A stretch of 64,000 nucleotides of DNA from Malaya genurostris (taxonomy: Eukaryota > Arthropoda > Insecta > Diptera > Culicidae), in NCBI RefSeq assembly GCF_030247185.1, contig NC_080571.1, positions 111,655,067 through 111,719,066 of the forward strand, given 5' to 3'. The position numbers were made by a program, and so were the translations under genes. The notes under the pieces were generated by a model. It saw only the letters and a program-made list of their open reading frames with translations, made no database searches and had not been told where the DNA came from. Positions within the stretch are counted from its first letter, which is position 1. Each line of letters begins with the position of its first letter. Shown here one piece after another: positions 10,243-21,072 of the stretch.

Positions 10243-11807
10243 CACATGGAGGTTCTGTGGGAAGGTGAACTGCTCACGTAGAAGCTACACGCCACAGGCC
10301 GAAATGTGCAGAGATACCAGGTGGACAGGTGGAAGCAGTACTAAGACGAGCATCTGAATGGCGAAACACAAGATACAGAGAACGGTACAGGAATCAATCT
10401 GAGTGCACGCTCAGCTGACGACATATTCCCATCACCTGATCTGTCGGAGATAAGTGAGGAGATCGGCAAGCTGAGGAACAACAAAGCCGCGGGCAATGAC
10501 CAGTTACCAGGCGAGCTGCTCAAACATAGAGGAGTGGCACTTGCTAGAGCGCTGCACTGGATGATTTCTAAGATTTGGGAGGAGGAGATTCTACCGCAGG
10601 AATGGATGGATGGTTTGGTATGTCCCGTCTACAAAAAGGGCGATAAGCTAGACTGTTTCAATTACCGCTCAATCACATAACTGAACGCCGCCTACAAGGT
10701 ACTCTCCCAAATCCCTTTCCGTCGTATATCACCAATAGCTAAGGAATTCGTAAGGCCGTACCAAGCGGGATTTACTGGATCCCGCGCCACTACGGATCAC
10801 ATATTCGCGATAAGACAAGTACTCCAGAACTGTCGTGAATACAACGTACCCAATCGATCGAGAACAGCTATGGCAGATAATGCACGAATACGGTTTCCCG
10901 GATAAACTGACGCGATTGGTCAAAGCAACGATGGATAGAGTGATGTGCTACGTCCGAGTATCTGGGAGGCTCTCGAGTCCCTTCGAATCTCGGAGAGGGC
11001 TACGTCAAGGTGATGGACTTTCTTGTATCTTGTTCAATATTGCCCTGGAAGGTGTGATTCGAAGAGCGAGGATCAACACGAGTGGCACGATCTTCCGAAT
11101 GTCCGTACAACTTTTTGGCTTCGCTGACGATATTGATATTGTGACACGTAACCTTGAGAAGATGATGGAAACCTACATTGGACTGAAAGCTGAAGCTAGG
11201 CGTATCGGACTGGCCATAAATGCGTCGAAAACAAAATACATGAGGGGAAGAGGCTCTAGAGAAGAAACACTACGCCTCCCACCACGAACATTGATAGACG
11301 GTGACGATATCGAGGTGGCTGACGAGTTTGTGTATTTGAGCTCACTGGTGACCGCCGACAATGACACCAGTAGAGAAATACAGGGACGTATTTTGGCAGG
11401 GAATCGTGCGTACTTTGGACTCTGAAAAACTCTTCGATTGAAAAAAGTACGCCACCCCACGAAATAGACCATCTACAAAACGCTCATTAGACCGGTTGTT
11501 CTTTATGGCCACGAGACTTGGACTATGTTGGCAGGGGACCAACGCGCCCTCAGTGTTTTCGAAAGAAAGGTGGGAAGGCGGAGTGCAGATGGTAGACGGA
11601 ACGTGGAGACGGCGTATGAATCACGAATTGCAACAGCTGCTAGGAGAACCACCTATCGTACGGACAGCTAAAATCGGACGTCTACGATGGGCTGGGCATG
11701 TCATAAGGATGTCGGACGACAGCGCAGTGAAAATGGTTTTTGAATCTAATCCGACTGGTACAAGAAGAAGAGGAGCGCGGCGAGCAAGGTGGATCGATCA
11801 AGTGTAG
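10243..11807 (+). pseudogene. RTE-like reverse transcriptase domain, copy A
   Basis: RT motifs are readable: NKAAGNDQLPGELLKHRG, PQEWMDGLVCPVYKKGDK, YQAGFTGSRATTDHIFAIRQ, RRGLRQGDGLSCILFNIALE, and the active-site motif FGFADDIDIV near 11120, then NASKTKYMRGRG, PVVLYGHETWTM and KIGRLRWAGHVIRMSDD. Compared with copy B about 41 bp are missing near 10849, removing the motif-A segment IDFKAAYDT that holds the first catalytic Asp. Further lesions are a stop in AIT-stop-LNAAY, a stop after RAYFGL, and a small deletion before the GVQM segment. The copy cannot make active RT. Confidence 0.85.
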
Positions 11808-11931
11808 GGTGATCTCAGAAGCATCCGTGCCTTGAGTGGCTGGCGACGAGCAGCCATGTACCGAGTTATGTGGAGACGTATGCTTGATACAGCAAAGGAC
11901 ACCCCAGGCCTATAGCTGTTAGGTAAGGTAA

Positions 11932-11944
11932 GTAATTTCATTTA
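11932..11944. repeat. 13-bp target-site duplication, right copy
   Basis: gtaatttcattta, identical to 8792-8804, follows the taagg-rich tail of copy A. Confidence 0.85.
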
Positions 11945-14900
11945 TAAAAAGTAGGGTAGTTTTTATTCTTTACGCGATAATATTGCAAATTTTTCTTCAG
12001 TTTCCTCGAATAAGATCTGTGAATCAAGACTTCCCGGGACTTCAATATAGGATATTGTTGAAACGTTCACTCGGGAAATCAGTGAGTTTAGTGGTGCATC
12101 CGAGCATCTTGAAACCGGAACATACTAAGTCGCGCGCGAATAATACCAATACTGAAATTTTTACTAACAAAGATCCTTCTCCCGTGACACTTGTGGAGTG
12201 CGCAGTAGTATATACGGCCTCTAGTAACAACAAGTGTTGGACTAACATCCCTTCCTATTCCGTAGACGATCTACGTTCGGGCCTGGCCGGTGCCGGTACT
12301 ATATATAAATATTAAAGGATGATTTACCAGTCCCAGGTCAGATCATCTAGAAACTTCCTGTACAGTTTCAGCTAATCTCGATCAGTAACGGAGTAACAAC
12401 CAGGGGTGGTCGCTCAAGCTCAAGCTCGTTTTTTTTTAATTCGTAGAGTTGGGTTTTTGGATTGACAATCTAAAATCTTGATTCACATTTTCATACCCAT
12501 TGCGGCTTATTTTCAACTCTGATTTAAAAGGTATAAACTGGTTATTGATCAAGTTTGGGATGTTACTGGCAGACGATTCCGAATTCGGAGATACTATGGT
12601 ATAAACGACGCAACCGGCAAACCGTATTACCTTCATTCGGGTTGTTGGTTAATTTTATCAAAAAATGTCTAGAAGTATTCAACTTAAATAACTGACGTTT
12701 TCAGATTCCGGAAAAGAGTCATGGTTATGAATATTCACAAAGAATTAGTATCATCGCATTCTCATATAAAATTTCGATTGTATTCAAAAAGACCCTTCGC
12801 AAGTTATTACCCAGCAATCATTCGCTCTAATTGCAGGCTGTAGAACCACTCAAACCTTTGTGGTTAGATCAATAGACTTGATTAGAACCAGAAAAAGATG
12901 TCATTTATTCAATACAATCTCCAAAGTGAAACGTCACCACTGATCAATTTTTAGAGTGAAAACCCATTATATCGTTTCTGTCTTGACCTCAATCACTCCC
13001 CAGACAGACTCATTGGCAAAATAGATCCCATTCATCCCAGTCGAGAGTTCCCCGGCAAACGCATGGCACAAAAAACGTTTTCTATTATAGCTAATATTAT
13101 TACCCTATTCCTCAAACCGATTCTAATTTATATTTCAAATTGGACAGAAAGCTAAGGGCTGTACAATCGTCAAAGCAGGGACAGGAAATGAATGCGCTAG
13201 GAACACCTTCCCCGGATAAAAACTCTTCTCGGTGGTCTCAACATCCGAGCTCGATTCCGCCACTAAAACCGATCCAACATACCGGGATAAGCTAGCGAAC
13301 GGGCATAAAACAAAGTATTGGTTCTGATCCGATGAGCCCGGCGTCGGGGTAGGTACGTTATAAGCCATACCTAGCGGGCGGGGTTAAAGTGGGAAATTAA
13401 ATTGAATTTCAGTCAGGGATGCGAAAACGGCACGATACGCTGCGGCGAACGTCAAGTCTTATGAAAATCAACCGGGGGGGATTTATTTGTCCCTCGGTTT
13501 TACTCCTTTCGTTCGTTCTGTTCCAAAGCTGCAACGGGGCACCTTTTTCCACTTTTTCTGTAAATTGCTGCAGTCGCACGAGAATAAAATTTACCCAATA
13601 AAATAAGGCCGGTAAATTGTAAACGATAAAACCGTACCTGACTCCGGAAGAGGTGAGTTAAAGGAAAGGCTAATTTCCTAGCGAATGGAAATGAAATTTA
13701 TTTGTCCACCATTCAGCGTTCCGGCTCGAGGCGCAAATTATCCAAAGCTCGTAAATAAAATGTTAATTTAATACTGGCAAGGACTCTGTAAGAACCGTAT
13801 AGATGTAAGTGGCTCTGGTACATACCACAGGTCGACCATAAACTCAATCAATACTTTACGTCTATATTATATAGGAAAGATTATTCAACGGAATAGTTCC
13901 AACACGGATTATTAGTTTTCAGTACTGCCAAATGATTCGCGAGTTGCTCACACCGGCATGTTTCCCTAACCACGGAAAACCCGCGAGCACTCGTTTCGTA
14001 AACATACCTTGGATATTCAGTGGTTGAATGTTTACTTGTTCATACAAATTCATCTCAGCCATGTTTGCACTGCAGCCATAAACAGCCGTACCCACAACTA
14101 AAAAATTCTGCTCACAGCAAAAAAAAACTTGTTGCGGCGTGTAAATGAGCAGTCGTTTGCTTCATCATCCAACTTCAATGGTGTTGAATATTCTACGGTC
14201 CGGATTTGAGTGCAGCATGAACTTTGCAGTACAGACCAAGCAAGATCGTCAACAGGCTTTCCGGGACAGGGGGAAAAACGGTACGTCTGCAAGGCTGCAG
14301 CAGAAGAACTTGGGGTAAGGGAAGGCAAGGCATTCGTTCATTCGGTAAAATTTTCTAATGTTGTTATTTCAGCTTCGCATTTAAGTCTGTTTTCTTTTGA
14401 TGGCGCAGACTTCCGCCGGCAGGCAGAAATGGGGTCTAGAGTTGGCTTTTGCTCCGCTATGTTGGCACAGCAGGTGAACGATAGTAGCATATTGGGATGC
14501 CGGCGAAATGGCTTTGATGTTGGAAAGGCTGCTTGATTAGTTTCTTCGGTGCGAAACGCTTTCGTGATGAAATCGCATTGCCATGGACCTCCGACTTTGT
14601 ACCAAATATCAGATATAATCAATTTATAAATGCTGGTAAATTCGGTAGATTACGAAGGTAGCAATATTGCTTTCACGGGTTTCTATTGAGCGTTAGACAA
14701 TTTTTCCGTTACCTGAACTAGCGAAGGATGTGTATCCGAAATTGTTGCATTGAACATTAAGCAAAAATTGCACCTTGAATTTTTTAGTAACACAAGAACC
14801 AACCCACCTGCTTCACTTTATTGGTGAATGATGCTCGATCTCTTCCAGATTCTAAGCTGAGCGTATGAACTGAGTAGTATTAACGATTGGTATGGAGCAA

Positions 14901-15539
14901 ATTTTGTGCTTACACATAAACTACGTGATTTCAGCTGGCTCCGGCGTCTGTATAAAGCCCTATTAGAAGCCCCAAAACGCCGTTTTACCCCACGGTGAAC
15001 AACATTATCATATGTCACTAATGTTCGAAGATATCAGATATCATACCACTTAAAGTTCTGTCCAATTAGAACCCGGTATCATTGATTGTGTTGCAGCGGC
15101 ACGGAAAGTGACCGATGGAAGAATTTTTTTTCAACGGTTTATTTTCCTAGGCGCCCACTTTCTGTGGTATAAATGTCACGGCGTTTCGTGCAGTGAGTGA
15201 AAAGTTATTCGAGATGGAAGCAGAGAGGAGAGGAAAAATTCTGCACATCCATTTGGATAGTCCAACGTGAAACGCAATATTTATAGCAAAAATTTTGAAA
15301 ATCGCTATATCAACCGTGTATGATGTGCTCGAATGTTTCAAGGAGCGAAAGAGTAAGCGTCGTAGTGGCAATGTGATATAAACAGGTGGTGCAGACCACA
15401 TGGCATGCTTGCGTTGGTTACCAAAGCTTTGTAAATAGTTCGGTATGACGACATAAATGAAAAATAGACATGCTTTGATTCAATGCCAACTAGTCGGAAC
15501 GGTGTGACGAAAGCAAGCGCGTGGTATTTAGATTTACTT
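11945..15539. other. Long stretch without a recognised gene
   Basis: The longest frame in the left part (11983-12315, plus) has no recognisable motif. Other frames (13135-13368 minus, 14210-14536 plus, 14338-14622 minus) overlap each other and show no domain. A short gctcaagctcaagctc tandem sits at 12412-12427. Base composition is more balanced than in the transposon nests, so parts may be single-copy, but I see no splice-supported exon chain. Confidence 0.4.
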
Positions 15540-16150
15540 GGCTTGCTCAGGCAAAATTAATTTCACAAACACAAAAGAGTTGCGTTTGTCTCACCTGTTT
15601 CGACCTCATTGCCGTGATGGGACATATGACCGAGAGCTGAACCAGAAAGTGTTGAGAACCATCAGAGCAATACCTGAACTATCAGATAATGAAATCGTAT
15701 AAAAATACGCTGCTGCTCGCAGTACCGTTAGAAGAATTCGTTTGCGAGTAGGATATCGTTCTTATAAAGCCAGCAAGCAACCAAACAGAACGTTGAAGCA
15801 AAGTTTCGTCACCAAAACTCGAGCTCGGAAATTGTACTAGCAGGTTTGGCGAAGTACCAAGGATGCCTGCTCATCGACAATGAAATCTACGTCAAAATGG
15901 ATTTCGGATTCTACATGGCGACGGCACGAGTAGATCGACTCGAAGCTGTACAAGGAAGAATGCCTCAATAATAAGATACTACCTTTCAATAAACCCCATG
16001 AAGGTCCGGTGAAGTTTTGGCGAGATTTGGCGAGTTGCCACTACAGCTGGGAAGTCATCCAGTGGTACCGCGATAATAACGTAGATTTCATCGATAAAAA
16101 CATAAGTCCACCCAACTACCCGCAGCTTCGTCGCATCAAGAGATTTTAGA
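15540..16150 (+). pseudogene. ITmD37E (DD37E) transposase relic
   Basis: Transposase of the mosquito DD37E lineage, readable in broken frames: LRTIRAIPELSDNEIV, the helix-turn-helix part AAARSTVRRIRLRVGY, YKASKQPNRTLKQ, TRARKLY-stop-QV, GCLLIDNEIYVKMDFG, then FWRDLASCHYSWEVIQWY and NVDFIDKNISPPNYPQLRRI. The spacing from the Asp of FWRDL to the third position is 37 residues, which fixes the family, but that third residue is Lys (RRIK) instead of Glu. The first motif reads DNE instead of DDE. A chunk between the first and second motifs is deleted. Clearly inactive. Confidence 0.8.
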
Positions 16151-16179
16151 CAATAATGAAGCGGAATAACAGCTCGGGT

Positions 16180-16300
16180 CGCCTAACTTCGAAAATTCGC
16201 GAAGAAAAAATTCTGTAGCTTTGGAAATCTGCATAACATAAAACCACGTAGCTTCGAAAATCTGCGAAAAAACCGTGAGCTCAGCAATGCAGAAAACCCT
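16180..16300. repeat. Degenerate tract related to the 30-bp minisatellite at 33.9-34.3 kb
   Basis: It contains taacttcgaaaattcgcg, tagctttggaaatctgc and tagcttcgaaaatctgcg separated by aaaaaa-c linkers. This is the same alternating pattern as cgtaacttcggaaactcgcg plus aaaaaac in the MITE at 33919-34260. It is more diverged and without visible TIRs. Confidence 0.5.
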
Positions 16301-16310
16301 TTTTTAATTC

Positions 16311-16440
16311 ACCTAGTGGTGTAATGATGCCTTTCTCATATTACTTATGTTCTCAAAAACCTCACTACAAGATTCAGTCAAGATTGTTTTTCAAACATGA
16401 GTAAAATCAAAAACATTCTTTTGTGTGAACTATCGTCACC
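16311..16440 (+). repeat. Family A left end
   Basis: A near-complete terminus, cacctagtggtgtaatgatg followed by cctttctcatatta. Then about 100 bp of body, cut short before the next repeat. Confidence 0.75.
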
Positions 16441-16451
16441 TTTTCAATTTG

Positions 16452-16541
16452 TAATCATTTACAATAATTTATAATGTATTTATAATAATTTATAATGTAT
16501 TTATAATAATTTATATTGTATTTTCATTTATAATGTATTTT
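16452..16541. repeat. 21-bp AT-rich tandem repeat
   Basis: About three to four units of aataatttataatgtattta, the last ones degenerate (atttatattgtattttc). Confidence 0.75.
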
Positions 16542-16544
16542 CCC

Positions 16545-18071
16545 ACGAAATCTTATCCGATGATCAAACATCCAAAGCTATTATCCACGTTCCTCGTCGT
16601 TTTCCAATTGGCCCACACCCTTTAATTACTGACATTATGATTGCAAAAGCGTGCTCTAAATTGAAATCATCCTCGAATGCTGGTCCGGATGGAATTCCCT
16701 CTCTAGTATTAAAAAAAAATGCTCGAACAGCCTATTAATTCCACTTTTGTACTGTTCAACATATCTTTTGATTCAGGAACGTTTCCCGACAACTGGAAGA
16801 AATCGTTCATTTTCCCTGTGTTCAAAAAGGGAAACAAATCTGATGTTTCTCATTATCGTGGGATAGATAATGATATCGAATTATCTGAAATTATTGTTCT
16901 CGAATTCGTTACGCATAACTGCATTAACTACATCTCTGAAAGTCAACACGGTTTTATGCCAAATCGAACAACCTCAACGAACTTATTATCTTACACATCC
17001 TTCATTATTCGATGTCTACAAGCACGTCGACAAGTTGACGCTATATATACTGATTTCTCCGCTGCTTTCGATAAAATAAACCATCAAATAACAGTTGCAA
17101 AACTCAATAGGCTTGGATTCGGCGGATCACTACTTAAATGGCTACAGTCTTATCTAATTGGTCGTGAAATGTCAGTAAAAATTGGAGACTGCGTTACAAC
17201 ACCTTTCGCAGTCTGCTCTGGAGTCCCTCAAGGCAGTCATTTGGGACCATTTTTATTCTTGCTCTACCTCAAAGATCTCAATTTTCTATTGAAATGCCAC
17301 AAACTATCTTTCGCAGATGATTTTAAACTATATTATCCAATAAAATCTCCTGACGACACCATATTTTTGCAGTCACAGCTTGATATATTCGTGAACTGGT
17401 GTATTAGCAATAAAATGGTTGTAAATGCCTCAAAAGAAATGTTCCGTTATGTCGTTTACTCGCAAACACTCGTTACGACTATAACATTTCGCAGAATATA
17501 CTAAAACGTGAGTCTATCGTTAAAGATCTAGGTATCATTCTTGATATCAAGCTAGATTTCAAGTCATATCGACTATGTGATTTCTAAGGCATCCAAGCTT
17601 TTAGGTTTCGTTTTCCGCATCACCAAGAGCTTTGTCAATGTACATTGTCTAAAAGTATTATATTGTTCTTTAGTCCGCTCGACACTTGAATATTCAGCTG
17701 TTGTCTGGTCACCTCATTATCAAATCGACATAGAGCGGATTGAAGCCATTCAGCTTAAATTTGTTAGATTTGCCCTGCGTAACCTACCTTGAAGAGTTCC
17801 TGCTAGTCTTCCTAGTTACATAGATCGCTGTAAGCTTATTGACTTGGATCGGTTATTTGTTCGTCGAAATATCTCCAAGGCAACTTTCGTTGCTGATTTA
17901 CTTCAATCACATATCGTCTGTCCCGAGCTTTTGCAGTTGATTAATCTCGACATTCATCCCACCCCTTTCTCAGATTACTTATTGCAAGAACAAATTATGG
18001 ATACAATGAACCATTCTCAAGTATGTGCCGAACTTTCAATGTTTTCGACTTTCATTTATCTCGAAATATGA
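16545..18071 (+). pseudogene. Jockey-like reverse transcriptase
   Basis: Motifs in order: CSKLKSSSNAGPDGIPSLVL, FPDNWKKSFIFPVFKKGNKS, ISESQHGFMPNRTTSTN, YTDFSAAFDKINH (motif A, first catalytic Asp), CSGVPQGSHLGPFLFLLYL (motif B), LSFADDFKLYY (motif C, FADD) and WCISNKMVVNASK. A second open stretch from 17577 continues the RT thumb (SLVRSTLEYSAVVWSPHY), and a third from 17844 the C-terminus (LFVRRNISKATFVADLL). Breaks are a frameshift near 16718 in the A-run, frame changes around 17440-17580, and a stop at about 17790. The RT core itself is open for 261 codons (16719-17504). It would act in target-primed reverse transcription, but this copy is interrupted. Confidence 0.85.
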
Positions 18072-18717
18072 TCAAACGATTGTTTCGTCATCACTTGACA
18101 GATTAGTCTTACGATCAGTATTTGTTTTGTAACCGACAATATTATTTTTTCGTTCAACCCCCACTTCATCTCTCCATCATCTTCATTGGATACTAACTAG
18201 ATTTGCTCGCAGAAATTAACCCGGTCGTCCCTTACTCTTTTTCTCTGTCTTCCAACCATGCTTTCTTCGATCGCTAATTAGATCTACATGCCGATTCTAA
18301 CATCGTCGTTTTCTTTTCCTTCCACCACCTTTTTAATCACTAATTAGATCTACATGCCGATTCTAACATCGTCGTTAGTCCACGCTCCTTTACCACCTCC
18401 TCCACCAACCCTGGTATTCCATTCGCCTACCCACTTATTTCTTCTCTCTCACCTTTTAAGAAAAAGCACTATTACTGCCATGTAATGCTGGGTGTCATCA
18501 ACTAGTTATAGGGTTATACATTTAGTTTTAATTGTTAGCTTTAATTGTTAGTTTTGATTGTTAGTTCTAATTGTTAGTGTTAAGTCCAAATGTATCTGTT
18601 GGATCATTGTAATCTGTTGATACTGATGAGGAGGTTTTATGCCTGCTGGAGAGAGAGATTGCTAAATTTCATCTCCATCGGGCTTTTCCCTGCTCCAAAT
18701 AAATAAATAAATAAATA
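16545..18717 (+). mobile_element. Jockey-like LINE, 5'-truncated, with tetranucleotide tail
   Basis: The element starts inside ORF2, runs through the RT and a long 3' UTR, and ends in gggcttttccctgctcc followed by an aaat-type tail (18696-18717). The UTR holds 13-bp units of the ttttaattgttag type (18518-18580) and a 37-bp direct duplication (18274-18310 and 18340-18376, starting ctaattagatctacatgccg). Two other pieces of the same family lie at 177-800 and 1106-1497. No target duplication was recognised, perhaps because the left junction lies in AT-rich tandem DNA. Confidence 0.85.
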
Positions 18718-18719
18718 AC

Positions 18720-19425
18720 AAGTTAACATAGATTCAAAGGTGACAACCCTGCACGCTATAAAAAATTCAACAAAGCGCGCTGTGTGATAGATGGGTGCGT
18801 TTTCTTCTTCCTCCGTACTAGCACATACCGTTGCGTACCGATTTTGCATAGTCTTGTATAACAAATTGAATGTTTTTATACTTATTGCTCTATAATTTCG
18901 AAACCGGGAGTCGTATCTGGATGAAATGGCACAGTATCGTTTAAGACACTAAGAGCTTTAATTGAATCATGATTTGTAAAAATTGGACTAACCGTTGCTG
19001 AGAAATCGAATTGAGTTCTGTTGTTGGAGCTTTTCTTCACTATTATCGGTGCGTTCGGAAGCGGAAGCCGGGTACTAGTAGTCCCAAATATAGCCACCAA
19101 CTAACAAGGTCTGCCAACTAGATGAATTTACCAGTACATTTTACAAAAATGTGCACCTCGTTTCGCCATCGCTTGTGAAAAAATACTCCTGAAATAGAAA
19201 ATTTTCACTAATCGCACTGTCGGATCGGAATCAACCTTTCTGGGACATTTTAAAAAATTTGAAGACTCTCATTTGCATCTTAATTTGTAAAAATCGGTTG
19301 AGAAATTTCCGAGAAAATTGAATGCGCATTTTCTCATAGATTTGGACATATTGTCTTGTAATTCCGGAACCGAAAGTCGGATCAGGATAAAAATCAATAG
19401 CGATCTTTCATTTGGTGCACATAGA
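18720..19425 (-). repeat. Family A fragment, reverse orientation
   Basis: The reverse complement repeats landmarks of 2560-2900 and 5640-5700: ctagttggcagaccttgtta, aagcgtg/cagggttgtc words, cttccgaacgcaccgata, gatttctcagcaacggtt and gatccgactttcggttcc. The termini are missing. It starts right after the LINE tail. Confidence 0.7.
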
Positions 19426-19426
19426 C

Positions 19427-19453
19427 AGAGATAGAGAGGGAGAGAGAGAGAAT
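19427..19453. repeat. (GA)n microsatellite
   Basis: agagatagagagggagagagagagaa. Confidence 0.8.
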
Positions 19454-19893
19454 TTACAAGTGTGGCTAAGGTGACTACAAATAGAAGGCACTCGAACTGT
19501 AAAACATTGAAGAAATCCATCAATTCGGTTGTTTTATGAACCGCCGATCCTAAAAAACCATTTCATGTTTTCCTTTGCAATACTAATATCATCATTATCT
19601 TAATTCGAACAGCCTAAGTGACTGTGGGCTAATTAACAAGTCTTACTTTCTGGAAAAGAAGAACTAGAAGTTTGCACAATCATTGAACTCTTAACGATGT
19701 TCAGAAATGTGAAACGAGGCGTTCCTGTTTCACTCGTCATCCAGTTATCATACCCTGACATAGACTTGATCTCTATATATAAGATATTAAATGCATCGAG
19801 CTTTATAATTTCCACACATAAAAACATTAGGAATTTTAAAGGTGACAGAATTGTACAAACGATACAATTCACAACTTCTTAATTTTTCAAATG
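19454..19893. other. Non-coding gap
   Basis: No domain, repeat partner or RNA gene was seen. It carries the left target duplication of the next element at its right edge. Confidence 0.4.
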
Positions 19894-19904
19894 ACGTAAT
19901 CCTC

Positions 19905-21061
19905 AGTTCGCTTTCTCATCTCATCCAAGTCAGTCGATAAAACAAAACCGCTTACGTTCGGGACAGAAGAAACCAAGTACAGTATTGTGTAGTGAACAAT
20001 AGAACGACCTCGAAATGAGTTAACCAAACGAACAAAAGCTACCACCGACACGAAAGAATACAATTGTTGTTGACTTTAGGCAGTGCAAAATTCGACCTAC
20101 GATAAGAGAACTTGAAGGTTTGCTTAAGGAGCAAATGCATCTTGACATTAAACGTGTGCATTTACTTCAATGCAATAAGACCAATAATGTTGTTTATATC
20201 CAGTTCTATAAAGAGTTCGATGCAATTCAATTCCCTAAAGACAATAACTATGTGGAGCATGAAAATAACAAGCACAACATTCCAGTATATATGGAAGATA
20301 GTGCTATAGAAGTGCGTGTGCATGATCTTCCCTCAAGCGTCATCGATTCTTATTTTCGCAAAACTATGTCCCAATACGGAGAGATTCTCTCTATCGAAAA
20401 AGAAAAGTGGAAGAATATTTTCCCCGGTATTCTAAATGGCGTACGTTTGTTACGCATGCGCTTGAGGAGGCCTATACCTTCTTATTTGACATTCGGTCAG
20501 GATACAAGAATCCCGTGCAAATTACTTGTTACCTATGACAATCAGATGGCCACATGTCAATATTGACGAAAAGCTGTTCAATACAGTAAGCCATGTGATA
20601 AACTGGACAAGAAGACAACTACACCAAATGATAACGGTGCTTCCTTCACACCAACTTCAAGCAACCCCAGTACACCTGTGACAGTCACCAACAACAGTGA
20701 AGCATCCCCTTCAACGAAACCATCCAACGTATCCTCTATAGAACAAAGTACACCAACTGTTGTTAACAACTTACCATCCAACCAACCAGCAACTGCAAAC
20801 AATGTACAACAAGACGCATCTACAGCAACTAGCAACGAAATCAACAACAATACCACCGATGCGGCAATGAATGACGAGACGAACCGCGAACAAACTGCCC
20901 CTCAATCCTCGCAGGAGGAAAATGGAAGCTCCTCTCCCCCTAAAAAAAGGGTGACAACGAGATCAATACAAAAAAAAATATCTAAAATCTCAGCTAAATA
21001 GGCCACGTAAAGCTTGTACGCAAATAGGCCTGAATAAAATATCTTTTAAATAAAAAAAATT
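19905..21061 (+). mobile_element. ORF1-only (gag-only) non-LTR element, copy 1
   Basis: It begins agttcgctttctcatctcat. A common 5' leader is shared with three other copies in the window, then a single ORF1, then a 3' end aggcctgaataaaatatct followed by an A-rich tail. There is no RT or endonuclease. Flanks are near-identical 11-bp duplications: acgtaatcctc at 19894-19904 and acgtaatactc at 21062-21072. The conserved 5' start and the target duplication indicate a complete retrotransposed unit, comparable in layout to mammalian HAL1 (half-LINE) or the gag-only HeT-A of Drosophila. That comparison is by analogy, not homology. Confidence 0.8.
20015..21001 (+). pseudogene. LINE ORF1p (gag-like, RRM-like fold plus CCHC knuckle), copy 1
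   Basis: One continuous frame of about 328 codons from ATG 20015 to TAA at 20999-21001, broken by TAA at codon 3 (20021) and TGA at 20564-20566. Order: basic N-terminus RKNTIVVDFRQCKIRPTIRE, an RRM-like half ending IEVRVHDLPSSVIDSYFRKT with SQYGEILSIEKEKW, the gag signature FPGILNGVRLLRMRL, then the knuckle region CQY-stop-RKAVQYSKPC, where intact family members would read C-x2-C-x4-H-x4-C. A long N/T/S/P-rich linker and a basic tail (KKRVTTRS) follow. ORF1 proteins bind the element RNA and act as chaperones during retrotransposition. Stops, a lost Cys and His-to-Gln make this copy non-functional. Confidence 0.8.
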
Positions 21062-21072
21062 ACGTAATACTC

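Larger units (their letters stand above)
8805..11931 (+). mobile_element. RTE-like non-LTR retrotransposon, copy A (full-length, dead)
   Basis: The 5' end, ggttgataaacgactggaca, matches that of copy B at 49754. The leader is GC-rich (tgttccccatgttggggcgg and related words) and is followed by an apurinic-type endonuclease and a reverse transcriptase. The 3' end has only a very short untranslated tail, caggcctatagctgttagg, then a taagg/taag tail. This compact layout suggests the RTE clade, though L2/CR1-like elements remain possible. A perfect 13-bp duplication flanks it, so it is an intact insertion that has since decayed by substitutions and small deletions relative to copy B. Confidence 0.85.

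Noticed and set aside
11983..12315. 110-codon plus frame as a host gene
   Set aside because: No motif, no start context, a 68-codon antisense frame over the same bases, and located just after a LINE insertion.
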